From Nocardiopsis sp. MG754419 (lineage in GTDB: Bacteria > Actinomycetota > Actinomycetes > Streptosporangiales > Streptosporangiaceae): a stretch of DNA of 47,137 nt. Shown here piece after piece: positions 40,740 to 47,137 of the stretch. The stretch's first letter is position 1; every line of letters begins with the position of its first letter. Made by a program: the position numbers and the translations under genes. The notes under the pieces are model-generated. The model had not been told where the DNA came from. It did not search any database and saw nothing but the letters and a program-made list of their open reading frames with translations. The stretch spans positions 1 to 47,137 of the forward strand of contig NZ_QOCZ01000028.1 of the NCBI RefSeq assembly GCF_018207095.1, given 5' to 3'.

Positions 40740-41261
40740 GTGCGCGAGTTCCTCGCCCGGCACCCCCGCGTCGCCGGGCTCGCCGCCGAGGTGGGCAAGT
40801 TCGGTTCCGTGGGGGCCGTCGCCTACGTGGTGCAGGTGGCCGTCACCAACCTCGTGTGGGCCGTCACCGACGTGTCCCTGCTGGTCGGTCAGATGATCGG
40901 CGCCTCCTGCGCGATCGCGGTGGCGTTCGTCGGGAACCGCTTCTGGACCTTCGCGGACCGGGCCCGGACCGGCTACGGCCGGGAGACCTTCCTCTTCCTG
41001 GTCATGAACGGGGTGGGCATGCTCATCCAGGTGGGCTGTCTGGGCTTCGCCGTGTACGTGCTGGGCCTGGAGGGACGTCTGGCGAGCAACATCGCCGGCA
41101 ACGTCGTGGGGGTGGGTCTGGGGACGCTGTTCCGGTTCTTCTCCTACCGGGCGTGGGTCTTTCCGACCCGGCCGGACGAGGGCGAGGAACACGCCCCGGC
41201 CCGATCGGAGGACACCGTCACCGATCCGGTCGATCGGCCCGAGCACAGCGGCAACACCTGA
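40740..41261 (+). CDS. GtrA-family membrane protein
   Basis: A 173-residue protein with four membrane helices. The first pair is FGSVGAVAYVVQVAVTNLVW and MIGASCAIAVAFVGNRFWTF, with the hallmark NRFWTF. The second pair is FLFLVMNGVGMLIQVGCLGF and the region leading to FRFFSYRAWVF. GtrA-like proteins are thought to flip polyprenyl-linked sugars across the membrane for wall or LPS decoration. GTG 40740 has GGAGG eight bases upstream. A -10-like TAGAGT at 40658-40663 would place the transcript start at an in-frame GTG at 40671, so a leaderless form with 23 extra residues is possible. Confidence 0.86.
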   Translation: MREFLARHPRVAGLAAEVGKFGSVGAVAYVVQVAVTNLVWAVTDVSLLVGQMIGASCAIAVAFVGNRFWTFADRARTGYGRETFLFLVMNGVGMLIQVGCLGFAVYVLGLEGRLASNIAGNVVGVGLGTLFRFFSYRAWVFPTRPDEGEEHAPARSEDTVTDPVDRPEHSGNT

Positions 41262-41343
41262 TCCGGGGGCGTCGCGGGGCCACGGTCGGGACGGGTCCTC
41301 GGGTGACCGGACGCGGCGTGGTGCGGGGTCCGGACACGCTCCG

Positions 41344-42555
41344 TCAGGAACGCACAGGACTGCGGCGCAGCACGCCCCTGCGGGAGGCGACGCGCGCGAC
41401 CAGGAAGGTGTACAGCCCGACCTGGACCGTGGTGACGACGAGCGTGAGCGGTGTGTCGGTGCCCATCGGCAGCCCGGCACCGAGGACGATCCCGGTGCCC
41501 ACCTCCGAGAGCCGTCCCTCCAGCACGCATCGCGTGAACTGGAACAGGCTGTTGACCATGTGCAGGCCGATCGCGGCCTCCAGTCCGCCGGTCCGCCAGG
41601 TCACCCACGCCATGCCCAGACCCAACACCACCAGGGACGCCGTGGTCCACAGCTGGCCGGGATGGGTGGCGCCGAACAGGGCGGCGAACAGCGTGCCCCC
41701 GGCCAGGATCGCCGGCCACGGCGATCGCATCACGCGGGAGAAGGCGCTCCGGCCGTCGGACGAGCCCAGGGACCCCACGAGCTGCATCACGAGCCCGCGC
41801 ATGGTCAGTTCCTCGGCCGCCGACTGCAACGGCACCAGCAGGACGATGACCGTCATGGCCGCGAGCAGGACCTGGATCCCACCGCGGGTCCCGGCGGGTT
41901 CGGCCTCGACCGCGGCCGTGGCCGCGGCGGCGCCGGGCAACAACGGCACCAGGAGTGCGCACAGTAACGCCAGCGCCAGGGCGATCAGCAGGCAGCCGCC
42001 CAACCAGCGCCAGCGCACGCGGCCGGTCACCGAGACCAGCGAGCCGGTCCGGCGCCACTGCACCACCCGGGTCACGAAGAACGCCAGGGGTGTGAGCAGG
42101 GCTATCGACGCCAGCCCGAAGGCGAGCCCGGCGACCTCCCCCAGCCGGACCGAGTCCAGCGCCAGGCCACTGCCGCCCAGGATGGCGACGATGGTCATCA
42201 CGACCATCACTCCGACCCACAGGAAGAACAGCAGCACCGCGAACACCGTCACCGCCAGCAGCGGCACCCACCAGCGATACAGTGGCGTGTGGGCCAGCCT
42301 GTGATAGGACTCACCCTCGGGGATCTCCGAGCGGGCGAACTCGTTCGTGCGCACCGGGCGCGGCGGCGGCCAGGCCCACACGGAAGGGGCCGGAGTCAAC
42401 GCCGGATGCCCTCCGGGCGGGGTCTGCCTCGCACCCCCGGGAGGCCACGCCCAGGTCTGTTCCTGGGGCTGTTCGAGGCCACCGGAAGCCCGCCCCTCCG
42501 GCCCTTCGGGCGCGGCGGGCCAGGACGAACCAGGCGGTGGCGGCACATTTCCCAT
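41344..42555 (-). CDS. CPBP-family intramembrane protease (CAAX/Abi type)
   Basis: A 403-residue protein. A proline-rich, probably disordered cytoplasmic N-terminus (1-95) is followed by about eight membrane helices. The three CPBP motifs are present: SAAEELTMRGLVM (EExxxR), ALFGATHPGQL (FxxxH) and the later HMVNSLF. These residues form the glutamate/histidine metal site of this intramembrane protease family. ATG 42555 is the start. In bacteria such proteins act in bacteriocin immunity or membrane-protein processing. Nothing nearby identifies the substrate. Confidence 0.86.
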   Translation of the reverse strand: MGNVPPPPGSSWPAAPEGPEGRASGGLEQPQEQTWAWPPGGARQTPPGGHPALTPAPSVWAWPPPRPVRTNEFARSEIPEGESYHRLAHTPLYRWWVPLLAVTVFAVLLFFLWVGVMVVMTIVAILGGSGLALDSVRLGEVAGLAFGLASIALLTPLAFFVTRVVQWRRTGSLVSVTGRVRWRWLGGCLLIALALALLCALLVPLLPGAAAATAAVEAEPAGTRGGIQVLLAAMTVIVLLVPLQSAAEELTMRGLVMQLVGSLGSSDGRSAFSRVMRSPWPAILAGGTLFAALFGATHPGQLWTTASLVVLGLGMAWVTWRTGGLEAAIGLHMVNSLFQFTRCVLEGRLSEVGTGIVLGAGLPMGTDTPLTLVVTTVQVGLYTFLVARVASRRGVLRRSPVRS

Positions 42556-42742
42556 GGTGCGCCGAGACTACTATCCGGCCGTGTATTGCCTGCGTTAAGG
42601 CCACGCCGTTATCACCTGATCACAGTACGAATCCACCCGAAACCGAACCGCGCCGCCATCGGAATAGCGGGGCGCCGCCCGCCTGTTGAACCGAGTGGAC
42701 CTGGGGGCGACACCATCAGGTCTCACACCCCGTCCTCTGACC

Positions 42743-42748
42743 TACGAT
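42743..42748 (+). promoter_or_regulatory. -10 box giving a leaderless mrp transcript
   Basis: TACGAT at 42743-42748 lies so that transcription would begin at 42755-42756, the A of the ATG. No clear -35 hexamer is seen at 17-18 bp. Confidence 0.45.
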
Positions 42749-42755
42749 TGGGCAC

Positions 42756-43895
42756 ATGTCCTCCACACCAACCACCGAGCAGGTACAAGCAGCCCTCGCC
42801 ACGGTGCAAGACCCGGAGATCCACCGTCCCATCACCGACCTCGGCATGGTCAAGAGCGTCGACATCGCCGACGACGGTGCCGTGGGCGTCGGCATCTATC
42901 TCACGGTGGCCGGTTGCCCGATGAAGGGTCGCATCGAGAAGGACGTGACGGAAGCGGTGACCAAGGTCGCCGGTGTCACCTCCGTCAAGGTCGAACTCGA
43001 CGTGATGAGCGAGGAGCAGCGTAAGGACCTCCAGACCAAGCTGCGCGGCGGGCAGGCCGAGAAGGAGATCCCCTTCGCCAAGCCCAGTTCGCTCACCAAG
43101 GTCTACGCCGTCGCCTCCGGCAAGGGCGGCGTCGGCAAGTCCTCCGTCACCGTCAACCTGGCCGCGGCGCTCGCCGCCGAGGGCCACAAGGTCGGTGTGG
43201 TCGACGCCGACATCTACGGGCACTCCGTGCCGCGCATGCTGGGCGCGTCGGACTTCCCGACCAAGGTGGAGGACATGATCCTCCCGCCCACGGCACACGG
43301 CATCAAGGTCATCTCGGTGGGCATGTTCACCGAGGGCAACACCCCGGTCGTGTGGCGCGGACCCATGCTGCACCGCGCCCTCCAGCAGTTCCTCTCCGAC
43401 GTCTTCTGGGGCGACCTGGACGTCCTGCTGATGGACCTGCCGCCGGGGACCGGCGACATCGCGATCTCCGTCGCGCAGATGCTGCCCGGCGCCGAGCTTC
43501 TGGTGGTCACCACCCCGCAGCAGGCCGCCGCCGAGGTCGCCGAACGCGCCGGTGCCATCACCGCGCAGACGCACCAGCGCATCGCCGGTGTCATCGAGAA
43601 CATGTCGTACTACCAGCCCACCCCGGACGCCGAGCCGGTGTACCTGTTCGGTCAGGGCGGTGGCCAGAAGGTCGCCGACGCCCTCACCAAGACCCTCGGC
43701 GCGGAGATCCCGCTGCTGGGTCAGGTGCCGCTGGACACCCGTCTGCGCGAAGGCGGCGACGAGGGTCGGCCACTGGTCCTGACCACGCCCGACTCGGAGG
43801 CCGGCCAGGTGATCACCACGATCGCCGAGAAGTTGGTCGCCAAGCCGCGTGGGCTGGCCGGGATGCAGCTGGGCATCTCCCCCGCCGGTCGCTAG
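42756..43895 (+). CDS. mrp: Mrp/ApbC-family Fe-S carrier P-loop ATPase
   Basis: A 379-residue fusion of an N-terminal MIP18/DUF59 domain (about 1-95, with TVAGCPMKGRI and Cys54) and a Mrp ATPase domain. The deviant Walker A is ASGKGGVGKSS (about 120-130). Next come VVDADIYGHSVPRMLG, RGPMLHRALQQFL, LLMDLPPGTGDIAIS, TTPQQAAAEVAERAG and the ENMSYY region. In many Mrp proteins ENMSY is soon followed by a C-x2-C cluster-binding pair. Here the segment reads QPTPDAEPV and lacks both cysteines. It probably handles Fe-S clusters during assembly. The start may be leaderless. Confidence 0.94.
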   Translation: MSSTPTTEQVQAALATVQDPEIHRPITDLGMVKSVDIADDGAVGVGIYLTVAGCPMKGRIEKDVTEAVTKVAGVTSVKVELDVMSEEQRKDLQTKLRGGQAEKEIPFAKPSSLTKVYAVASGKGGVGKSSVTVNLAAALAAEGHKVGVVDADIYGHSVPRMLGASDFPTKVEDMILPPTAHGIKVISVGMFTEGNTPVVWRGPMLHRALQQFLSDVFWGDLDVLLMDLPPGTGDIAISVAQMLPGAELLVVTTPQQAAAEVAERAGAITAQTHQRIAGVIENMSYYQPTPDAEPVYLFGQGGGQKVADALTKTLGAEIPLLGQVPLDTRLREGGDEGRPLVLTTPDSEAGQVITTIAEKLVAKPRGLAGMQLGISPAGR

Positions 43896-43987
43896 AGGTT
43901 CTCGCCGGGGGTCTGCGCCGCGCTTCGGCCGGTGTGCGGGCGCCCCGGTGGTCGACGACCTCCGGATCCGGTGGAGGACGGACGTAC

Positions 43988-44015
43988 GGCCCCCCGGTCA
44001 CCCGACCGGGGGGCC
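43988..44015. terminator. 12-bp hairpin terminator after mrp
   Basis: GGCCCCCCGGTC (43988-43999) pairs perfectly with GACCGGGGGGCC (44004-44015) around ACCC. It lies between the convergent mrp and ATPase genes. Confidence 0.85.
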
Positions 44016-44062
44016 GCCGTGTGTCCGGAGTCGGACCGGGACCGTCGGGTGCGGCGCCGCGC

Positions 44063-44533
44063 TCAACGGTCCTGGGACTCCAGGACCGCGTGGACAGTGA
44101 GAGGCCGCACCGCGGCGCCGTTCCAGCGCCAGCTCCAGTCCCAGTAGACGGTGAGCCGTTCGACGAGGGCGAGACCACTGTGCGCGGAGACCCGCTCCAA
44201 CCGCGGATAGGTGAGGTGGGGCGGGTCCGGCGGCCCGTCGTCGATGACCAGCAGGTGAGGGAGCCAGGCCCGGCCTCTATCGAGGACGACGCGGACGGTG
44301 CCTCCGGGCTCGCCCGAGCGGGAGTGGTGGTGGGCGTTGCGGACGAGCGCGAGGGCGACCTTGGCCAGCCGGTGTCCGTCCATCCCGGGAAGGGCGCGCA
44401 GGCACCACGTGATCAATGGCCGGTATTCTTGTTCAGCACCGAGCACAATGCCTGTTTTGCTCTGATCTGCGAATCTTATTCTTCTCGGGTATCGCACCTC
44501 TGCGACCCGGGATTCCGGGACGATATTCCGCAT
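44063..44533 (-). CDS. RsbW-like ATP-binding protein of the WhiJ-type triad
   Basis: A 156-residue GHKL-fold ATPase of the kind that accompanies XRE/DUF397 pairs in actinomycetes. The N box is LALVRNAHHHSRSGEPGG, the G1-like LLVIDDGPPDPPH and the lid region AHSGLALVERLTVYWDW; the glycine-rich loop is reduced. ATG 44533 has GAGG upstream. The first 40 codons are unusual for this genome, using AGA, ATA, AAA and ACA, and are A/T-rich. It is divergent from the XRE regulator. It may be an anti-sigma-like kinase or a non-catalytic ATP sensor. Confidence 0.8.
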   Translation of the reverse strand: MRNIVPESRVAEVRYPRRIRFADQSKTGIVLGAEQEYRPLITWCLRALPGMDGHRLAKVALALVRNAHHHSRSGEPGGTVRVVLDRGRAWLPHLLVIDDGPPDPPHLTYPRLERVSAHSGLALVERLTVYWDWSWRWNGAAVRPLTVHAVLESQDR

Positions 44534-44685
44534 TCGCCTCACCTGCACCTTGGAGTTCGCGGTGGGGCGGAGTCCCGGATGCGCCGCATCGGCCCTCAGT
44601 GCGCCCTCGTGACCACCGGCCACGCGCACGGACCTCGTGTGCCAGGGTTTCCCATAGTGCGTGCGGATTCCGACGCATTCAACGG

Positions 44686-44748
44686 CTTTACAGATTGCGA
44701 CGACAATTCAACCGGAAGAGCACACGGACGCCGGGCGGACCTGTAAAG
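44686..44748. repeat. Inverted CTTTACAG/CTGTAAAG pair in the divergent promoter region
   Basis: CTTTACAG (44686-44693) and its exact reverse complement CTGTAAAG (44741-44748) face each other across 47 bp. The right copy contains most of the probable -10 box (TAAAGT, 44744-44749) of the XRE gene, whose ATG at 44757 would then be leaderless. They may be paired regulator sites or mirrored promoter elements. Confidence 0.45.
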
Positions 44749-44756
44749 TTCTGTAC

Positions 44757-45569
44757 ATGCCCGAGACCCCCCAACCCGCGTGGACCTCTTTCGGGAAGCA
44801 TCTCCGCAGGCTTCGCGGCCAGCGCGGCATCACGATCGACACCATGTCCACTCTGACCGGATATGGATCATCGACCATCAGTAAGTACGAGAATGCTTAC
44901 CGATCCCCGAAAAGATCATTCATCGACAAGGCCGAAAACGTTCTTCACTCCGACGGCGAACTCGTCCGCAGTTGGGAGGACGCCAAGCGCTCCGAACTCG
45001 ACCCCGACTGGCACCGCCGCGTCGTCAACGGCGAGGAGCAGGCGACCGAGATCAAGATGTGGAGCCCGCTCCTGGTCCCCGGCCCCCTCCAGACCCGGGG
45101 GTACGCCTACCGGGTCTTCCGTGACGGCGGCCCCCTGGACTCGGAGGAGGAGGTGCAGCGCCTGGTCGACCTGCGGGTCGACCGGTTGGAGACCCTCCGG
45201 GCGAAGAACGACCCCCGGCTGCTCTCGATCATCTCCGAAGCGGTCATCCGCACCGTGGTCGGTTCACCGGCCGTCATGCGGGAGCAGTTGGAGCACCTTC
45301 TGGAACTCGACGCCGGCGGCGTCGTGAGGATCCTCGTACTACCCCTGAGCACCCCCTTCCACGGAGGTTCCTCGGGTCCTTTTCGTCTGCTGTCGTTCAA
45401 GGACCGGGCCACGGTGGTCGAGGTGGAACACGCCTCGGGCGGGGAACTGCTCAACGGCGGCACGGTCACCCGCCTGGTGGCCGTGTACGGGGAGCTGCAG
45501 ACGTGGGCGGTGCCCCCTGTGGCCTCCCGTGACCTGATAGCGAAAGCCTTAGGAGGCCTCAGTGAATGA
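44757..45569 (+). CDS. XRE-family regulator with DUF5753 domain (WhiJ-like)
   Basis: A 270-residue regulator. An N-terminal HTH_31-type domain (about 8-65; FGKHLRRLRGQRGITIDTM, YGSSTISKYENAYRSP) is followed by a DUF5753 domain (about 90-265; LLVPGPLQTRGYAY, RLETLRAKNDPRLLSIISEAVI, LVLPLSTPFHGGSSGPFRLL). This is the architecture of WhiJ-type developmental regulators of Streptomyces. A TAAAGT -10 box suggests a leaderless start. Codon 265 is TTA (45549-45551), a codon rare in this genome, and lies inside the ribosome site of the next gene. The DUF397 gene overlaps its 3' end. Confidence 0.9.
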   Translation: MPETPQPAWTSFGKHLRRLRGQRGITIDTMSTLTGYGSSTISKYENAYRSPKRSFIDKAENVLHSDGELVRSWEDAKRSELDPDWHRRVVNGEEQATEIKMWSPLLVPGPLQTRGYAYRVFRDGGPLDSEEEVQRLVDLRVDRLETLRAKNDPRLLSIISEAVIRTVVGSPAVMREQLEHLLELDAGGVVRILVLPLSTPFHGGSSGPFRLLSFKDRATVVEVEHASGGELLNGGTVTRLVAVYGELQTWAVPPVASRDLIAKALGGLSE

Positions 45570-45747
45570 CCGTTCGACCGGTGCGTGGCACACGTCCAGC
45601 CACAGCGGTGCCCGGGGCGACTGTGTCGAGGTGAGCGAGGGCGGCGTCACCGGCATCAGGGACACCCGGCACCGGGACCACGGCCATCTGGAGGTCGGGG
45701 CCTTCGAGTGGACCGCACTACTGGAGACGCTCGCACCCCGGCGCTGA
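45562..45747 (+). CDS. DUF397 small protein
   Basis: A 61-residue protein with the typical DUF397 layout: WHTSSHSGARGDCVEV, a short loop, GIRDTRHRDHGHLEV and FEWTALLETL. It starts at GTG 45562 behind a perfect AGGAGG and overlaps the XRE gene by 8 bp. Such proteins are found next to WhiJ-like regulators and are proposed to bind or modulate them. The molecular role is not firmly known. Confidence 0.92.
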   Translation: MNDRSTGAWHTSSHSGARGDCVEVSEGGVTGIRDTRHRDHGHLEVGAFEWTALLETLAPRR

Positions 45748-45759
45748 CCCCGCCGAAGA

Positions 45760-45834
45760 ACGCCCCCGGCCCGGGCACCGCCTTGTGAGTCACGGGGGTG
45801 TTCCCAAGACCGGCAGACCCGGAGCCGGGGGCGT
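45760..45834. terminator. Possible large hairpin between convergent DUF397 and HtrA genes
   Basis: ACGCCCCCGGC (45760-45770) pairs with GCCGGGGGCGT (45824-45834), and CCGGG/CCCGG continue the stem with one bulged base. The loop is long (about 45 bases), so efficiency is uncertain. Confidence 0.5.
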
Positions 45835-45839
45835 GCTCC

Positions 45840-47137
45840 TTACTCGTCCGGCCCCAACGTCACCGTCACCTCGGCGCGCTCTCCGTCGCGCTCGTATTCG
45901 ACCTCGACCTCGTCGCCGGGGCTCTTGTCGCGCACCATGGCCTGCAGCTCACCACCGGAGTTGACCCGGCGCCCGTCGAAGGACACGATGACGTCCCCGG
46001 GCTCCAGGCCGGCCTGGTCGGCGGCCCCGCCGGCCTCGACGGCGTCCGGATCGTCGGCGATCGCCGCGCCCACGACCGTGCTCTCGTGGTCGTAGGCGAC
46101 CCCCAGGTCGGCGTAGGCCGTGGACTCCTCGCCATGGTCGATCATCCGGTTGATGACCGTCTCCGCCTCGGTGGAGGGGATCGCGAAGCCCAGGCCGATG
46201 CTGCCGACCGGTTGGTCGCCGAACGGACCGCCGCCCATGCTGTAGATCATCGAGTTCACCCCGATGACGCGCCCCTGGAGGTCGACCAGCGGACCGCCGG
46301 AGTTGCCGGGGTTGATCGCCGCGTCCGTCTGGATCGCGAAGAACTGGGTGTCGCCGCCGTCCGGGCTCACCGGGCGGTCCAGCGCGCTGATGATGCCCTG
46401 GGTGACGGTGCCCGCCAGACCGAGCGGGGCACCGATCGCGATGACCTCGTCTCCGACGATCGCCTCCTCGGAGTCACCGAACTCCAGGGCGTCGACCTCA
46501 CTGGGCTCGTCCAGTTCGAGGACCGACAGGTCGGAGCTGGGGTCGGAGCCCACTACCTCCGCGCCGCTGCTACTGCCGTCGCTGTACTCGATGATGATCC
46601 CCTCCCCCTCCAGCTCGGAGGAGACGTGGTCGTTGGTGACCACGTAGTCGCCCTCGATGACGAACCCGGACCCGCCGCCGGCGATCCTCGGGTCGGCACT
46701 GCGCAGCGACACCACGCTGGGGCTGACCCGCTGGGCCACACCGGCCACCGATTCCGGGTCGCGCTCGGGCGCCTCGGGAGGTGGTTCGTTGATGTCCGGC
46801 CCCTGCTGGTCGGGGTGGTCCGCCCCTGCCGAGCCGCCGGCGGAGGTGACCATCGTGCCGACCGCGCCACCGGCGCCGCCGGCGATCAGGGCGGCCGCGA
46901 GCATGCCGCTCAGCGCCATCCACGCGGGGACCCCGCGCTTGGTGCGCCGGGGTTCGGCGGCCGGGTACGCCTGCTGCGGGGCGCCCGGGGGCACCGCGAA
47001 GTGTCCGGTACCGGCGGAGGCCTGCGGCCCGCCGACGCTCTGGGGGTGCCCCGTCGTCACACCGGGGTTCTGGTACCACCCGGGCCCCTGGCCTTGGCCC
47101 TGGGGCCGACCGGGGTTCGGGAGGGGCCCGCCCGCAG
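45840..47137 (-). CDS. HtrA/DegP-type serine protease with PDZ domain (5' end outside window)
   Basis: A membrane-anchored trypsin-like protease for envelope protein quality control. After a Gly/Pro/Gln-rich cytoplasmic segment and basic RRTKRG comes one membrane helix (VPAWMALSGMLAAALIAGGAGG). The protease domain has the triad His in VVTNDHVSS, Asp in SSDLSVLEL and Ser in NPGNSGGPLVD. A PDZ domain follows at the C-terminus (AADQAGLEPGDVIVSFDG). A GTG at 47060 could start a 406-residue protein. However, the frame stays open to the window edge and upstream codons read a Gly/Gln/Pro-rich stretch typical of these N-termini (GQGQGPGWYQNPG), so the true start probably lies beyond 47137. Confidence 0.92.
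   Translation of the reverse strand, partial: AGGPLPNPGRPQGQGQGPGWYQNPGVTTGHPQSVGGPQASAGTGHFAVPPGAPQQAYPAAEPRRTKRGVPAWMALSGMLAAALIAGGAGGAVGTMVTSAGGSAGADHPDQQGPDINEPPPEAPERDPESVAGVAQRVSPSVVSLRSADPRIAGGGSGFVIEGDYVVTNDHVSSELEGEGIIIEYSDGSSSGAEVVGSDPSSDLSVLELDEPSEVDALEFGDSEEAIVGDEVIAIGAPLGLAGTVTQGIISALDRPVSPDGGDTQFFAIQTDAAINPGNSGGPLVDLQGRVIGVNSMIYSMGGGPFGDQPVGSIGLGFAIPSTEAETVINRMIDHGEESTAYADLGVAYDHESTVVGAAIADDPDAVEAGGAADQAGLEPGDVIVSFDGRRVNSGGELQAMVRDKSPGDEVEVEYERDGERAEVTVTLGPDE

Noticed and set aside
1..47137. CRISPR arrays, insertion sequences, integrases, tRNA or rRNA genes
   Set aside because: No regularly spaced repeats, transposase or integrase proteins, or cloverleaf/rRNA signatures were seen anywhere in the window.

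Overview
This 47 kb window is chromosomal DNA from a high-GC (about 70%) Gram-positive actinomycete. Almost every gene has G/C in third codon positions, GTG starts are frequent, and many genes overlap by ATGA or GTGA. The gene content (LytR-CpsA-Psr protein, WhiJ-type XRE/DUF397/ATPase triad, MIP18-Mrp fusion, DUF4429-SHOCT protein, stressosome genes) fits Streptomycetes/Streptosporangiales. A Nocardiopsis-like genus is my best guess, but no marker gene here settles it. I saw no rRNA, tRNA, CRISPR array, insertion sequence or phage genes.

Layout. 0.3-2.4 kb: an OmpR-type response regulator and its histidine kinase. 2.5-12.7 kb: a surface-polysaccharide block with two divergent arms. The leftward arm has UDP-GlcNAc 2-epimerase, a coiled-coil protein and a tandem two-domain glycosyltransferase. 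The rightward arm has a GT4 enzyme, a UDP-ManNAc/UDP-HexNAc dehydrogenase and a second GT4 enzyme. Together these can make UDP-ManNAc and UDP-ManNAcA and transfer sugars. 12.8-13.4 kb: a RutE-type nitroreductase. 13.5-19.9 kb: a stressosome-like switch (RsbR, RsbS, RsbT, an RsbT-phosphatase fusion and a PP2C phosphatase), a further degenerate PP2C protein and a divergent MarR regulator with a sigma-B-like promoter. No sigma factor gene is present.

20.0-35.9 kb: a second envelope block. It holds a GT2 enzyme and a five-gene leftward operon (two membrane proteins, an LicC-like cytidylyltransferase, a glycerol-1-phosphate-dehydrogenase-like protein and a CDP-alcohol phosphotransferase). It also holds a TagGH-type ABC exporter, an IspD/TarI-like cytidylyltransferase overlapping a glycerophosphodiesterase, a DUF4429 protein, an ExoA-like GT2, an LCP ligase, a membrane protein and UDP-glucose 6-dehydrogenase. 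The likely theme is making, exporting and attaching a teichoic/teichuronic-type wall polymer: activated polyol phosphates and uronic-acid sugars feed glycosyltransferases, TagGH exports the lipid-linked chain and LCP ligates it to peptidoglycan.

36-47 kb: a small secreted protein, a divergent MFS exporter/TetR pair with a well-resolved operator region, purine genes purE and purK, a GtrA-family membrane protein, a CPBP-family protease, a Mrp/ApbC Fe-S carrier, the WhiJ-like triad, and an HtrA-type serine protease whose 5' end runs off the window.

The most interesting points are: the glycerol-1-phosphate/CDP-alcohol module; the sigma-less stressosome with serine in place of both expected threonines; the divergent, apparently leaderless MFS/TetR promoters with paired direct repeats; and a compositional break with a TTA codon at the 3' end of one glycosyltransferase gene.
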